Positions 1 to 8,404 of a stretch of 35,692 nucleotides of DNA are shown piece after piece. The DNA comes from Nymphaea colorata (Eukaryota > Streptophyta > Magnoliopsida > Nymphaeales > Nymphaeaceae). Positions within the stretch are counted from its first letter, which is position 1. Each line of letters begins with the position of its first letter. The notes beneath the pieces are model-generated. The model worked only from the letters and a program-made list of their open reading frames with translations, was not told the origin of the DNA and ran no database searches. Both the position numbers and the translations under genes were made by a program. The stretch is taken from the NCBI RefSeq assembly GCF_008831285.2, contig NW_022204620.1, positions 1 through 35,692 of the forward strand, read 5' to 3'.

Positions 1-44
1 CCCAACCCCAACCCCAACCCCAACCCCAACCCCAACCCCAACCC
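1..44. repeat. left telomere, CCCCAA repeats
   Basis: About seven uninterrupted CCCCAA units run from the first base to 44, where the sequence changes abruptly to AT-rich DNA. This is the C-strand of a TTGGGG telomere, the type known from oligohymenophorean ciliates such as Tetrahymena. With the matching repeats at the other end, it shows that the window is a complete linear chromosome. Confidence 0.97.
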
Positions 45-323
45 TTTTATTTTTCATTGTCAAATCTTTACATTTTATTTTAGATTATTTTAATTTTACA
101 ATTCTTTTTTATTTCATATGCTTTTAACCTTATGGCACCATCCCAATCAATTATTCATAGACAAATATATGTCAAAATATCAGGAGCTGAACAATCGACC
201 TAAGATCACAACGATCGCCATAGCTTGCATTCAGATAGGCCATTTTATCCAACGCTTGATAAGTATAAACAGGCGCTGATTTAAAATAAAACCCACACTT
301 CGTTAATATAAAATTAAGATAAT
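45..323. other. left subtelomeric spacer
   Basis: This is AT-rich DNA between the telomere and the first gene. I see no coding frame, RNA gene or repeat in it. Its last 20 bases hold the TATA-like element of the first tetraspan gene, so the first start codon is only about 280 bp from the telomere. Confidence 0.7.
307..317 (+). promoter_or_regulatory. TATA-like element before tetraspan gene 1
   Basis: TATAAAATTAA lies 6 nt before the ATG at 324. The same motif type recurs just before many start codons of this chromosome, so it probably sets transcription start and gives a very short leader. Confidence 0.5.
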
Positions 324-906
324 ATGGCTCTCTCCTCGGCGCAACGCACAGGCTTTGCGGTTTGCCTGGTCCTCACCATCCTGCTGGTCGGACTTCACTT
401 CTCAGGTACTCTTTGCGCTAGTTAGTTGCTGGTTCAGGACACATCCTGTTCAAGGATTTGGGAGACGCCGCCTTAAAGGACTTCAACCAGTACGCAGCCT
501 TCCTGATCATCGCAGCTGGCCTCACCTTCATCATCAGCATCATCCTGCTCATCGCTCTCTGCGCCAACAAGTTCACCCCCCGCGTCAGGCACATCCTCGC
601 CTCCTTCAACCTCATCCTCGAGTTCGCCATCGCCGTCACCGTCTCCATCCACGCCTCTCAAGCCTCCAACTTCCGCGACCGCTACTACAACCAGTTCAAC
701 GGTCCCAGTACAACTTTCACGATTTAGATAATGACGATTTGAACCTCTACTACAGACTGTCGATTGCCGACGCAGTGATTACGTTCGTGCTGGAGGTGGT
801 GTACCTGGTGATCATTTACTTCGGCACGCTAGAGGAAGTCGAGCACCATACCACTCTGGTCCCCACCATCGCAGACCCCCCCATCACTGCCGACCGCCTC
901 AGATGA
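324..906 (+). CDS. tetraspan membrane protein, tandem copy 1
   Basis: This is an intact 180-residue protein made from three exons, with 20-nt introns at 406-425 and 708-727. The spliced frame needs no correction. It starts MALSSAQRTGF and has four hydrophobic segments, near residues 9-26, 48-72, 84-108 and 133-158. A charged loop lies between segments 3 and 4, and the tail is short. This is the topology of claudin/tetraspan-like four-pass membrane proteins, but I cannot assign it to a named family. It heads an array of three related genes, with a fourth at 15103. All four share the MxLSSxQ start and a phase-1 first intron at the same place. It probably acts in the plasma membrane or pellicle; its function is unknown. 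Confidence 0.85.
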
Positions 907-1166
907 TGCATCGATTTATTATTTCTTCAATCCATTCCACTAAAACAGCACCCTTCACCTCAGCTATGGGAATTCGATTTGTTCTACCGCATAACCATCG
1001 ATCGTCTTTTATTGTTGGGTGGAGATTAGGTAGGACTTGCTCTTTTGAGTCTTTGAAGCGTTTCTCTTGATGTTTTGCAATATATTGGTTGGAGTAGCGT
1101 AGAGAAGAAGTAGAGTATATTATGAGCCAATTCGGATAGACTCCTAGTTTATAATTAAAGCTAGCG
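907..1166. other. spacer between tetraspan copies 1 and 2
   Basis: This is a short non-coding gap. Its last 40 bases carry a CTCCTAG motif followed by TATAATTAA, and both recur in front of copy 3. Confidence 0.5.
1150..1158 (+). promoter_or_regulatory. TATA-like element before tetraspan gene 2
   Basis: TATAATTAA lies 8 nt before the ATG at 1167 and follows CTCCTAG. A similar arrangement precedes tetraspan gene 3, which suggests that promoter and gene were duplicated together. Confidence 0.5.
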
Positions 1167-1780
1167 ATGGTATTGAGTTCCACACAAAAAACTGGTTTTG
1201 CGATTGGTCTTTCCCTCACCATCCTCCTCGTTGGCCTCCACTTCGCCGGTAACAGCCTCCTTATCAAGTGGCGGCTACTGGCCATACTTACTTCAAGGAG
1301 AACAATAACCCTGGAGTCATCGTTTCCGCCGACGGGACCAACCTCAGCAACCGCAACTTCAACACCTTCATCGCCTTCGTGATCGTGGCGGCAAGCCTCA
1401 CCTTCATCTTCGCCATCCCCCTCCTCATCGCCCTCTCGGCTGAAAAACTCACTCCGCACACCAGGCACATCCTCGCCGTCCTCATCCTGCTCCTGGAGTT
1501 TGCACTCGCAGTAGTTATCTCCATCCAAACCTGCCAGACTGGCCAGTTCGCATGTTCCTCTATGACAAGCTCGGCTTTGCCCGTAAAGACCTTCCACTTA
1601 GACAACGAGGACTTAGACACTTTCTACCGACTGGCGATCGCGGATACAGTCATTTCCTACTTCCAGGCGATCTACCTGGCTGTGATATGCATGGGAACGC
1701 TGAACGAGGACGAGAGCTATGTGCTGATCTCGCAGGGCGGCTACCAGAACAAGCAAGTGACTGCAGTGCGTCTCAACTGA
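1167..1780 (+). CDS. tetraspan membrane protein, tandem copy 2
   Basis: The first exon starts MVLSSTQKTGF. A 20-nt intron at 1249-1268 sits at the same position as in copy 1, and one long open exon then runs to TGA. Read this way the protein has 197 residues and four hydrophobic segments. The loop before segment 4 is ambiguous. By homology with copies 1 and 3, a second intron should lie at 1583-1601, but the GT..AG candidate there is 19 nt. The homologous peptide upstream of it (FLYDKLGFA, near 1554-1580) is in another frame, while read-through stays open. One or two lost bases would explain this; so would loss of the intron. The residue just after TM3 is LLLEF with a GAG codon, aligned with a UAG in copy 3. 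Confidence 0.8.
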
Positions 1781-2224
1781 TCGTTCATCCTTGCTTTATA
1801 TGAAGCGCATTTAATAAGGCCATATGTTAAGGATGGCGTATGAATGCTATATCATCACTCAATCAATGGTCGTCCCATCGTTGGCTACTTATTCCGCCAT
1901 CCATCTCATGCGGAAGTAGTTTTGATCATTCGATGCAGTTTTGATTCATTATTGCCAAAGTTTCATAATAAGATATAATTTATTATTTTTCCAATCAAAA
2001 CAGTCATTAATACCTAGAAGAAATCACCAGCTTCATCATAGCGGTCGAGCGTGTATCTTACTTTGTAAACTACTTGATGAATTATAGACTAAAAACAGCT
2101 TGATAATTGGTTGTTTGGAGCGTTTCCTCTCTTGCTTCCCGGAGCCATCCAGGAGAAGAGCATTTTCAGAATATATTTTGGCTGTCTTCATAGGCTCCTA
2201 GCATATAATCAAATCATAATAGGT
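1781..2224. other. spacer between tetraspan copies 2 and 3
   Basis: This 444-bp gap is AT-rich, and I see no gene or RNA in it. A short TTGATCATTCGATGCAG stretch near 1921 has no obvious partner. The last 40 bases repeat the CTCCTAG plus TATAAT arrangement seen before copy 2. Confidence 0.5.
2204..2210 (+). promoter_or_regulatory. TATA-like element before tetraspan gene 3
   Basis: TATAATC lies 14 nt before the ATG at 2225 and follows CTCCTAG. It matches the upstream region of copy 2. Confidence 0.4.
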
Positions 2225-2840
2225 ATGGTCCTGAGCTCTGCACAAAGAACCGGCTTTGGCATGGCCTTGCCCTCACCGTCCTCCTCGTGGGCCTCCACTT
2301 CGCAGGTAACGCTTCCCCCCACTCAGTTGCAGCCACTGGGCATATTTACTTCAAGGAGAACAGCAGTCCGGGTGTAATATTGGCTCCCGACGGCACAAAC
2401 TACACCAACCGAAACTTCAACTCATTTGCAGCCTTCCTCATAATTGCGGCTAGCTTAACCTTCATCTTCGCTGTTCCCCTGATTATTGCGATTTCTGCTG
2501 AAAAGCTGACGGCACGCACGAGACACTCCATCGCCATCTTCATCCTGGTCCTCTAGTTCGCCATTGCAGTCTCCGTCTCCATGGTGGCCTACTAGACCGC
2601 CCAGCTCCGCTAGATCCTCTACTAAAAGTTCAAAATCCCGCGTATATATTTTTCTACAAAGACAACAAGGACTTAGACACTTTCTACAAGCTGGCGATCG
2701 CCGATTCGGTGGTTTCCTTCTTCCAGGCGATCTACCTGGGTGTGATTTGCGCGGGGACGCTGGAGGAGGTGGAGAGCTTGGCGATGGTGGCCCACGGCGG
2801 CTACGAGAGCAAGCCCACCACTGCAGTCCGCCTCAACTGA
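2225..2840 (+). CDS. tetraspan membrane protein, tandem copy 3 (one frame break)
   Basis: This is closest to copy 2: the start is MVLSSAQRTGF and the end is TTAVRLN. Introns at 2306-2326 (21 nt) and 2642-2661 (20 nt) match the intron positions of copy 1. With them removed the gene is open from TM1 to TGA, about 191 residues, apart from one missing base near 2264. There GGCATGGCC stands where the paralogues need one more base, in a short G run. Two in-frame UAG codons and one UAA follow in and after TM3. The first (LVL-UAG-FAIAV) aligns with GAG in copies 1 and 2, which is direct internal evidence for UAG = Glu. The gene could be a recent pseudogene, but a lone homopolymer gap is more likely an error. 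Confidence 0.7.
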
Positions 2841-2863
2841 TGATCATTATACTTTGCATTTAT

Positions 2864-3406
2864 ATGGAGGCGTCTAGTGAGCAGCTGCAGGCCATAAGGC
2901 CCCAGGAAATGCAGTACGAGCGTTAGATTCGCGTCGCCTATAAGGACCACCCGCACCTGTTCGTTACGCATTCCAGCGACCTGCTGCATCTGGAGGCGGG
3001 AGAGAAGCAGTGGGAGGGAAAGGCCTATAGGTGCCTCATTGCCAAATCCTGCTTCCAGAAGTACGACATCCTGCTGGAGGTGAGAGGGTCGGTGATCAGC
3101 TACGAGAGACTGAAGCGAGTGGTGCAGGAAGGAAAAGTAGATTCGCACCGGCTTCCGCTCCTTCTGTACCTCAACCACCAGTTGCAGCTGCTCATTTCTC
3201 CCAAAAACATCGCCAAGTACCTGTTCGCCCATCCCGGACTGCACGCCAATGCTCCAATCCCCTCCAGCAACTGTTATATATAGAACCACTTCGGGAGTAA
3301 GCTGCTGGTGATAGCCGGTCGGGATATTTCAGCAGGATAATAGCTGCTGCTTGAGCCCAAATCCTACTCTGGCTCAGTGTACCGCTTCTCGGTGGACGAG
3401 TTTTGA
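2864..3406 (+). CDS. small SET-domain protein
   Basis: This single-exon 180-residue protein is open throughout if UAR is sense. An N-terminal stretch reading LIAKSCFQKYDILLEVRGSV (residues 54-73) resembles the opening strands of a SET domain. The C-terminal part carries HANAPIP, then a strand ending AGRDISAGEELLLEP, which matches the SET signature RDIxxGEELxxxY. The two Glu of GEEL are UAA and UAG. SET domains transfer methyl groups from S-adenosylmethionine to lysine, usually on histones or ribosomal proteins. The central NHSCxPN loop is poorly kept and no Cys-rich flanks are seen, so catalysis is uncertain. The gene sits 24 nt after tetraspan copy 3 and 38 nt before the next gene. Confidence 0.65.
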
Positions 3407-3427
3407 TGGTGATGATATGGTGTCATT

Positions 3428-3436
3428 TATAATTAA
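3428..3436 (+). promoter_or_regulatory. TATA-like element before the 3444 gene
   Basis: TATAATTAA ends 7 nt before the ATG. It fills most of the 37-bp gap to the preceding stop codon, so a short leader is unavoidable here. Confidence 0.5.
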
Positions 3437-3443
3437 TTGAGCT

Positions 3444-5006
3444 ATGAAGTTGGCGAGAATGCTGCGGGTGCGCGCCTGCATGTCCTCCAGGGAGAGCGCC
3501 GAGGACAAGATCCGCGAACTCTTCGGAGAGACGCAGAAGGTGGAGGCAGGAGTGGTGGAGGTGGGGCGGCGGCTGCTCAGCAAGCGCGAGGAACTGCTCG
3601 CAGAAGGCAAACGCGTACGCAACTACCACCACTACGAGTACTACCGCGGAGAAGATCTCATCGAAAACATACCCTACTTCGACATCAACAGATACACCCT
3701 CAGGGACAAGCTCAACGAGGACAAGGACAGGGAACGTAGAGCCATCGAGTAGCTGCAGCCGATCGGCAACCACGCCGCCAGATCGCGACTCATCAGGGAA
3801 AAGCTCACCGCCTACCACGACAAGCAGAAGAAATTCGAACTGGAAGAGTTCGAACGCTACCTAAGCGAATACCCTGGAACTGTTAGAGGCCCTAGGCCAG
3901 AAGACGACTGGGAGGCCTACCGCGCCTATGGCCTCAAGAAGATCCCCAAGATCCTCGTCGACTAAATCAACGAAGAGAAGAAGATCAAGGAGGAAATTGA
4001 GGCTTCCAAGCTGGAAGAGGAAGTGGAGGAGGACGAAAAGGTAGAGCCGCACATCCAATCCCCAGTTTCCATCCTCAGTTTCTTCTCCAAGGACAGGGAC
4101 CTGATCCCCGACGACGACGAGGAAGACCCCAACCGTCCCGAAAACCCAGACGAGGACACCGAGATCAACCCAGTGCTGGACGCAATGCGGCACGAGTACG
4201 ACCAGCCGATCCTGGAGGAGTTCAAGACCGAAGTGCCGATGATTCCAACTACAACTTCGAGTCCTACCAGCACTTCGTGAACCACTGGATGAACTGGCTC
4301 AACTTCAGGAACTCCTACGTGCAGTTCAACATCAAGGCCAACCTCGAGTAACCCTCAAACCACTTAGGAAAATGTCCCAACGCCTCATGAGACTCACCAA
4401 GAGCCTTGATAGCGATCCTGAGAACGAGTATATGGAGATAAAGGCCAACATTCCCAGCTTGTGCAGGTACTACCGGTGCCTGCCGAAGGAGATCCAGGAC
4501 CACCCCGGCCTGAAGGACATCTACCTCGGCCTGTAGTACACTTCTCCCGACTTCCCCTACGAGGAGAAAGAGGAAATGATCAACTACACCTGCCGCTTCC
4601 TCCTCCCTTTCGACGACAGTAACTCGGCTTAGACTTAGTTTCAACAAGGTAATGGAGGACTACATTTCCAAATCCCGCGTCTATCCCACTCCCTACCTCT
4701 TCGACAAGATCTTCACCATTTCCCCCGAGTTCACCTGGGACCTCAAATCCTTCGTACTTTTGCCCTGACCAAGTTGTAAGAGATCCGTCGGCAGGAGCTG
4801 AAGGGCGAGACTTCCAACCAGAACAAGGACCAGCGCTTCCCCGAGCCGCCAGAGGTGCACAAGATGTGGGAGGAGGGCGCCGCCAACCTGCCAGTCGACT
4901 ACTACGACAACGAGGACGGCTTCTGGGACTCCATCATCAGTGAGAAGCTGCGCCGCTACGACCAGTTCAACCCATGCTCAAGACGCGCAAATACTTCACC
5001 CACTGA
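3444..5006 (+). CDS. probable mitochondrial protein of unknown family
   Basis: The predicted protein has about 515 residues once five single missing bases are allowed for, near 4233 (C run), 4372 (A run), 4640 (T run), 4753 and 4973 (C run). One 20-nt intron is seen at 4619-4638. The N-terminus, MKLARMLRVRACMSS, is basic and lacks acidic residues, like a mitochondrial presequence. The rest is soluble, rich in charged and aromatic residues (YHHYEYYRGED, NHWMNWLNF), with a strongly acidic stretch near residues 190-240. I recognise no domain. Its composition would fit a ciliate-specific mitoribosomal or respiratory-complex subunit, but that is a guess. Several UAR codons lie in Glu-rich helical parts. 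The gene converges on the bromodomain gene with 93 bp between stops. Confidence 0.7.
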
Positions 5007-5099
5007 TGCACTCACCAACTGACTGTATCCCACCCGCCCATATCCCACCCATATCGGTATCCCCAGGTTGATAGACAGCATAGGCGCATGCTCAGAGGA

Positions 5100-5884
5100 T
5101 CACTGTTTGAGCCGCTTGAGGAGCTTGTCCTCGTATTCGTCGTTCATGCGGTTGACCATCCTGGGTTAGGAGAGAGGCACTGGTTGAGCTCGTCGAAGAG
5201 CGGCAGGTCGATGCTGTCGACCATCAGTGGGCGTTGTCGTTGTCGTGCACCTCGAAGGCGTCGGGACACTTGCGGATGATGACGTCCACCAGCAGTCCAG
5301 GTCTTCGGGCGAGAGGTGCCGCAGCTTCTCGTGGAACCTCATCTTCTCGTGGTAGGTCACCTCTCCCTCCTCCTACTACTACTCGAACAGGTTGTTCTGC
5401 ACGGGACGACGCTATTCGTTGCGACCAATCCCCGGCAGCCCTACGTGAGTGGTTTGATACTTCCTGGGACGACGATGGGAATGCTGGGCAAGTAGTTTTT
5501 GACCATTTTCTTGAAGAGGCGTTACAGATTCTCTGCCTGCTTGTAGATCCACTGCATCATCCCATGGGTACTGTTTCGGGGTGATTGTAATTCTTGCAGT
5601 TGTCCCACACCAGCTGGATGTCGTCTAGCGCTTCCTCCACGAAGCGATACTTTTCAGTGCGCATTTCTCGCCGACGGTGCCGAGGTCCATGGGGTTTTTG
5701 ATGATGAAGGTGTAGTCGGTGAGGCCGAGTCCTAAGTGGAGAGAGGCCTACCCTTCCAGTCGACGGGAGTCTGGAACTCATAGGATTCGGGCTTGTCGAG
5801 GATGAACTGGATGATGGTCTTGATCTTCTTGGACTCCTCCTTGCCCATGGGCGTGTTGGGAGCCAGCTTCATCGAAGAGAACAT
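5100..5884 (-). CDS. bromodomain + NET domain protein (BET-like)
   Basis: The start MFSSMKLAPNTP is chosen for the first ATG after the upstream stop; an in-frame ATG at 5926 would almost touch that stop. Three 20-nt introns lie at 5732-5751, 5552-5571 and 5161-5180. The spliced product, about 241 residues with several single-base gaps, has one bromodomain near residues 20-130: YTFIIKNPMDLGTV, then KYRFVEEALDDIQLVWDNC, with the acetyl-lysine-binding Asn in NYNHPE. A NET domain follows near 150-215 (TYHEKMRFHEKLRHLSPEDL, then DSIDLPLFDEL). BET proteins bind acetylated histones and recruit transcription factors. Animal members have two bromodomains; this has one. The UAA in AENL-UAA-RLF falls on the conserved Glu of the last bromodomain helix. 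Confidence 0.9.
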
Positions 5885-5927
5885 TCTTAAATCAATATAG
5901 TGGTGGGCGGTATATAAATCAATCACT

Positions 5928-7271
5928 TCAACTCTGCCGCTTCTTGGGCGCCGCTCTCGCCTTCTTCTCCGCAGTCTTGAGCAAGGGAGGGGGCTTCGCG
6001 TGGGTGTGGGCGTGTTGGGAGTGTTGAGGGTGAGCAGCTGAAGCGGCTCCTTGAGATCCTTTATGGTGATTGGCTACTTGTTCAGCTGGACTTCAGAAGT
6101 AGACCTCTTCATGGATGGGTTTCCTCTTTCTCCTCGATTACGATAGACAAATCTCTCTTCCTCCTGCTGGCCTGCAGCTGCTGCTTCAGAGACTAATCTC
6201 CTGGCTGAGGTGGGTGATCTTTTATTGCTGCAGCTAGACAGTGCGCGTGAGCTCTGCGTTGTTCTTGCGCAAGTCCTTGTCCTTCTGCTGCTGGAGAGCA
6301 TGCATGTCTGCAGCACCTTGGAAGTGAGAACAGGTACTTGTCGTCGTTGACTTCGAATCCACTTTCCTGAGTTTCTGCAACAGCTAGTATACTATCTTCA
6401 CGTAAATGAACTGGCTCTCTCCTTCCCTGTTCCTCAGTTCCTCCCTGTGCTTCTGCATTTCTGCCTCCACGATGCCCTCCAGCTGCTGCCCGATCAGTCC
6501 CTCGCACTCCTCGTCGCCCACCGTGGTGACGTGCCTGGCGAGCAGCAGCGCTTCCACTTCCTTCTCGAGCTGCTTGAAGGTGCTTCCGCTTTCGTTCATG
6601 AGCTCGTAGATGAGGGAAAAGCGTTCCTCTGCGATGAGGTCGCGGTGGAGGAGCCTGAGCTTGACCAGCTAGTTTTCGAGAAGCGCTTCAATGGACTCGT
6701 CCTCAGTGGCGAAGAGAGCCGGAAGCAGGTCGTCCCTGAAGTGGGAAAGGCAGAATTGGTACGCGTTGGTCTTCTTCATGGCCAGCAGCTATTTGCAGTT
6801 CTTCTCCTTGAATTGGACGGCCTGGAATGTCACGAAGTCTAGGTAAGTCAGACAGCATTCCGTAGCAAGGTAGAGCTTGACTACGTTTTTGCCCTTTTTG
6901 TAGCGGTAGTTGAGGCAGTAGGAGGCGAGGAGGGAGGTGAGCTGGTCGTAGTACTGTCCGGCGAGGGGAAGGGTGATGGTCTGGCTGCAGAGGCAGAGCA
7001 GTTCCACGAAGGCCCTGCAGTGGTTCTTGGTGCTGGCGTAGAAGGCGACGGGGACCATCAGCAGGTAATTATGCGGTTCTTCTTGCTGGTGGAATGCGAC
7101 GATCTGGCGTTCGTCCTGGTCGTCGGTGAGGACGAGGTCGCAGGCGAAGCTGGCGAGGGACTGGAGTTCGGAGAGGTTGAGCATGACCATCTGGGAGTGG
7201 GTGAGGCTGGCGATGTGGCGGCGCTGCGGAGAGGGCTACGAGTGCAGTGACTATCGGCTCTATTCGCTCAT
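5928..7271 (-). CDS. helical and coiled-coil protein of unknown function
   Basis: The ATG at 7271 opens a frame that runs with several UAR codons through about 430 residues. The N-terminal half is a compact helical region (LSELQSLASFACDLVL, then many Leu, Tyr and Cys), roughly residues 30-180. The second half is coiled coil, rich in Glu, Gln and Lys. The C-terminus is basic (KKARAAPKKRQS) and could be a nuclear signal. A 21-nt intron is likely at 6317-6337. Small frame slips occur near 6192, 6113 and 6000. I do not recognise the family. The stop is 44 nt before the start of the bromodomain gene on the same strand, so any terminator and promoter must fit in that space. The basic tail and the neighbour hint at a nuclear role, which is only inference. 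Confidence 0.7.
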
Positions 7272-7675
7272 AACAGCTATTAACACATATTAGTTATACT
7301 CTCGCACATCATAACCCCACCAACAGCAGTTAGTTAGGCAGCACAACCAAAGATCAAGCTGGGATGCTTGATTAACTCGCAGAGATAAGCGCAAAAACAA
7401 AGGATACGTTGGCGAAGGGAGGATATGCTTATGGTAGGCTGTTATTTTGGATGGCTCACCATCCCTCAAAAGAAAGAAAGATATCAATCAAAGCAAAGGT
7501 CTGTTTTTCTTTTTCAATTTATGTCCCAAAGATTCGTGGTGATCTGCAAAAAATCAATCGAGCCGTTGCATGCAATCCAATCCAAACTGAAAACTCAGCT
7601 CGAATCCGCGGCTGGGTGTGGGTGTAAGCGGACCGACGAAGATGCATGCTATGGGGTGCTGCCATTATAAATTAA
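7272..7675. other. divergent promoter region
   Basis: This 404-bp gap separates the start of the minus-strand coiled-coil gene from the plus-strand zinc-finger gene. Base composition is mixed, and I see no conserved frame or RNA. It ends in a TATAAATTAA element that touches the next ATG. Confidence 0.5.
7666..7675 (+). promoter_or_regulatory. TATA-like element abutting the ATG at 7676
   Basis: TATAAATTAA ends on the base before the start codon. If it is a core promoter, transcription must start at or inside the first codons; otherwise the true start lies downstream. It is the clearest example of the recurrent motif. Confidence 0.5.
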
Positions 7676-8360
7676 ATGCAGAAAAACTAACCACTCCTTC
7701 CTGCCTCCCGCAACTTCTTCTCCCTCAGCAGACTGAAGCCCGACTGTTACTACCCGCCGGTACGCGTCGACTTCAGCTCCAATCCCACGTAACGCTCGCC
7801 AGAGTTAGCCTCCGCAACAGCACGCCCTCCATCCTGCCGGCCTTCAACCACGACCTCCAGTTCTTCACGCCCGCCTTCCTGCTGCCCGCCGACAAGGTAA
7901 GAATCGGCCGATACAGCCCTACTACCAGTCCAACTGGACCCTCGAGCGCAACAAGTTCGCTCAGAAGATGGAGGCTGAGGATCCCGAGCCTCCCGGCGGC
8001 TGCTAGGAGACAGTGCACCGGAATTCGAAGTGAAGGAAGGCGATAGCAGGTACTGCCAGATCTGCCAGCTGAGGTTCGAAGACTACTGGCAGCATGTTGC
8101 GGAACAGTCCCATGCACGCCAGTTGCACCTCAGCCCCTCCACAGCCCACATCCGCTAGCTGTGCGGCGAGTTTTCGGCGCGGAGGAGTAGCAGCCGCCGG
8201 CCAGGCCCCCGACCTGCTGAAGCCGAGGCGCAAACAGCGAAAAAATGGTGAAGGCAAGGCGAGATTATAACGGTGCCTCTCTTCGGACATGCTAAAGGCG
8301 CTGCAGGGGAACTGCAGCACACAGATCCTAGCGGAGGGGAGCGCGCAGGATAGGACCTGA
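7676..8360 (+). CDS. Dbf4-type zinc-finger protein
   Basis: Exon 1 begins MQKNEPLLPASRNFFSLSRL. Introns at 7789-7808 and 7897-7916, both 20 nt, lead to a frame containing YCQICQLRFEDYWQHV, then EQSHAR, near residues 115-140. That is the CxxC..H..H pattern of the ZnF_DBF finger. In other eukaryotes Dbf4 carries this finger, binds Cdc7 kinase and activates it to fire replication origins. The stretch from RLKPDCYYPPV to LQFFTPAFLLP could be the Cdc7-binding motif M, but I cannot confirm it. One base appears lost near 8020. The literal frame stops at 8251, inside GC-rich coding-like sequence after a six-A run. A frame ending at 8360 (..ILAEGSAQDRT) fits better, so the 3' end is uncertain. The protein is far shorter than yeast or animal Dbf4. 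Confidence 0.65.
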
Positions 8361-8404
8361 CTTGTTTTTAATTTATATTATTATAAAAAATACTATCTTC
8401 CTGA

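Noticed and set aside
2225-2840. Tetraspan copy 3 as a pseudogene.
   Set aside because: Only one base is missing, in a short G run, while both introns, all four membrane segments and the end are preserved, and similar gaps occur in clearly conserved genes.
5028-5060. Direct repeat TATCCCACCC (two copies) between convergent genes.
   Set aside because: It is only two short copies in a non-coding gap, with no further support for a terminator or element.
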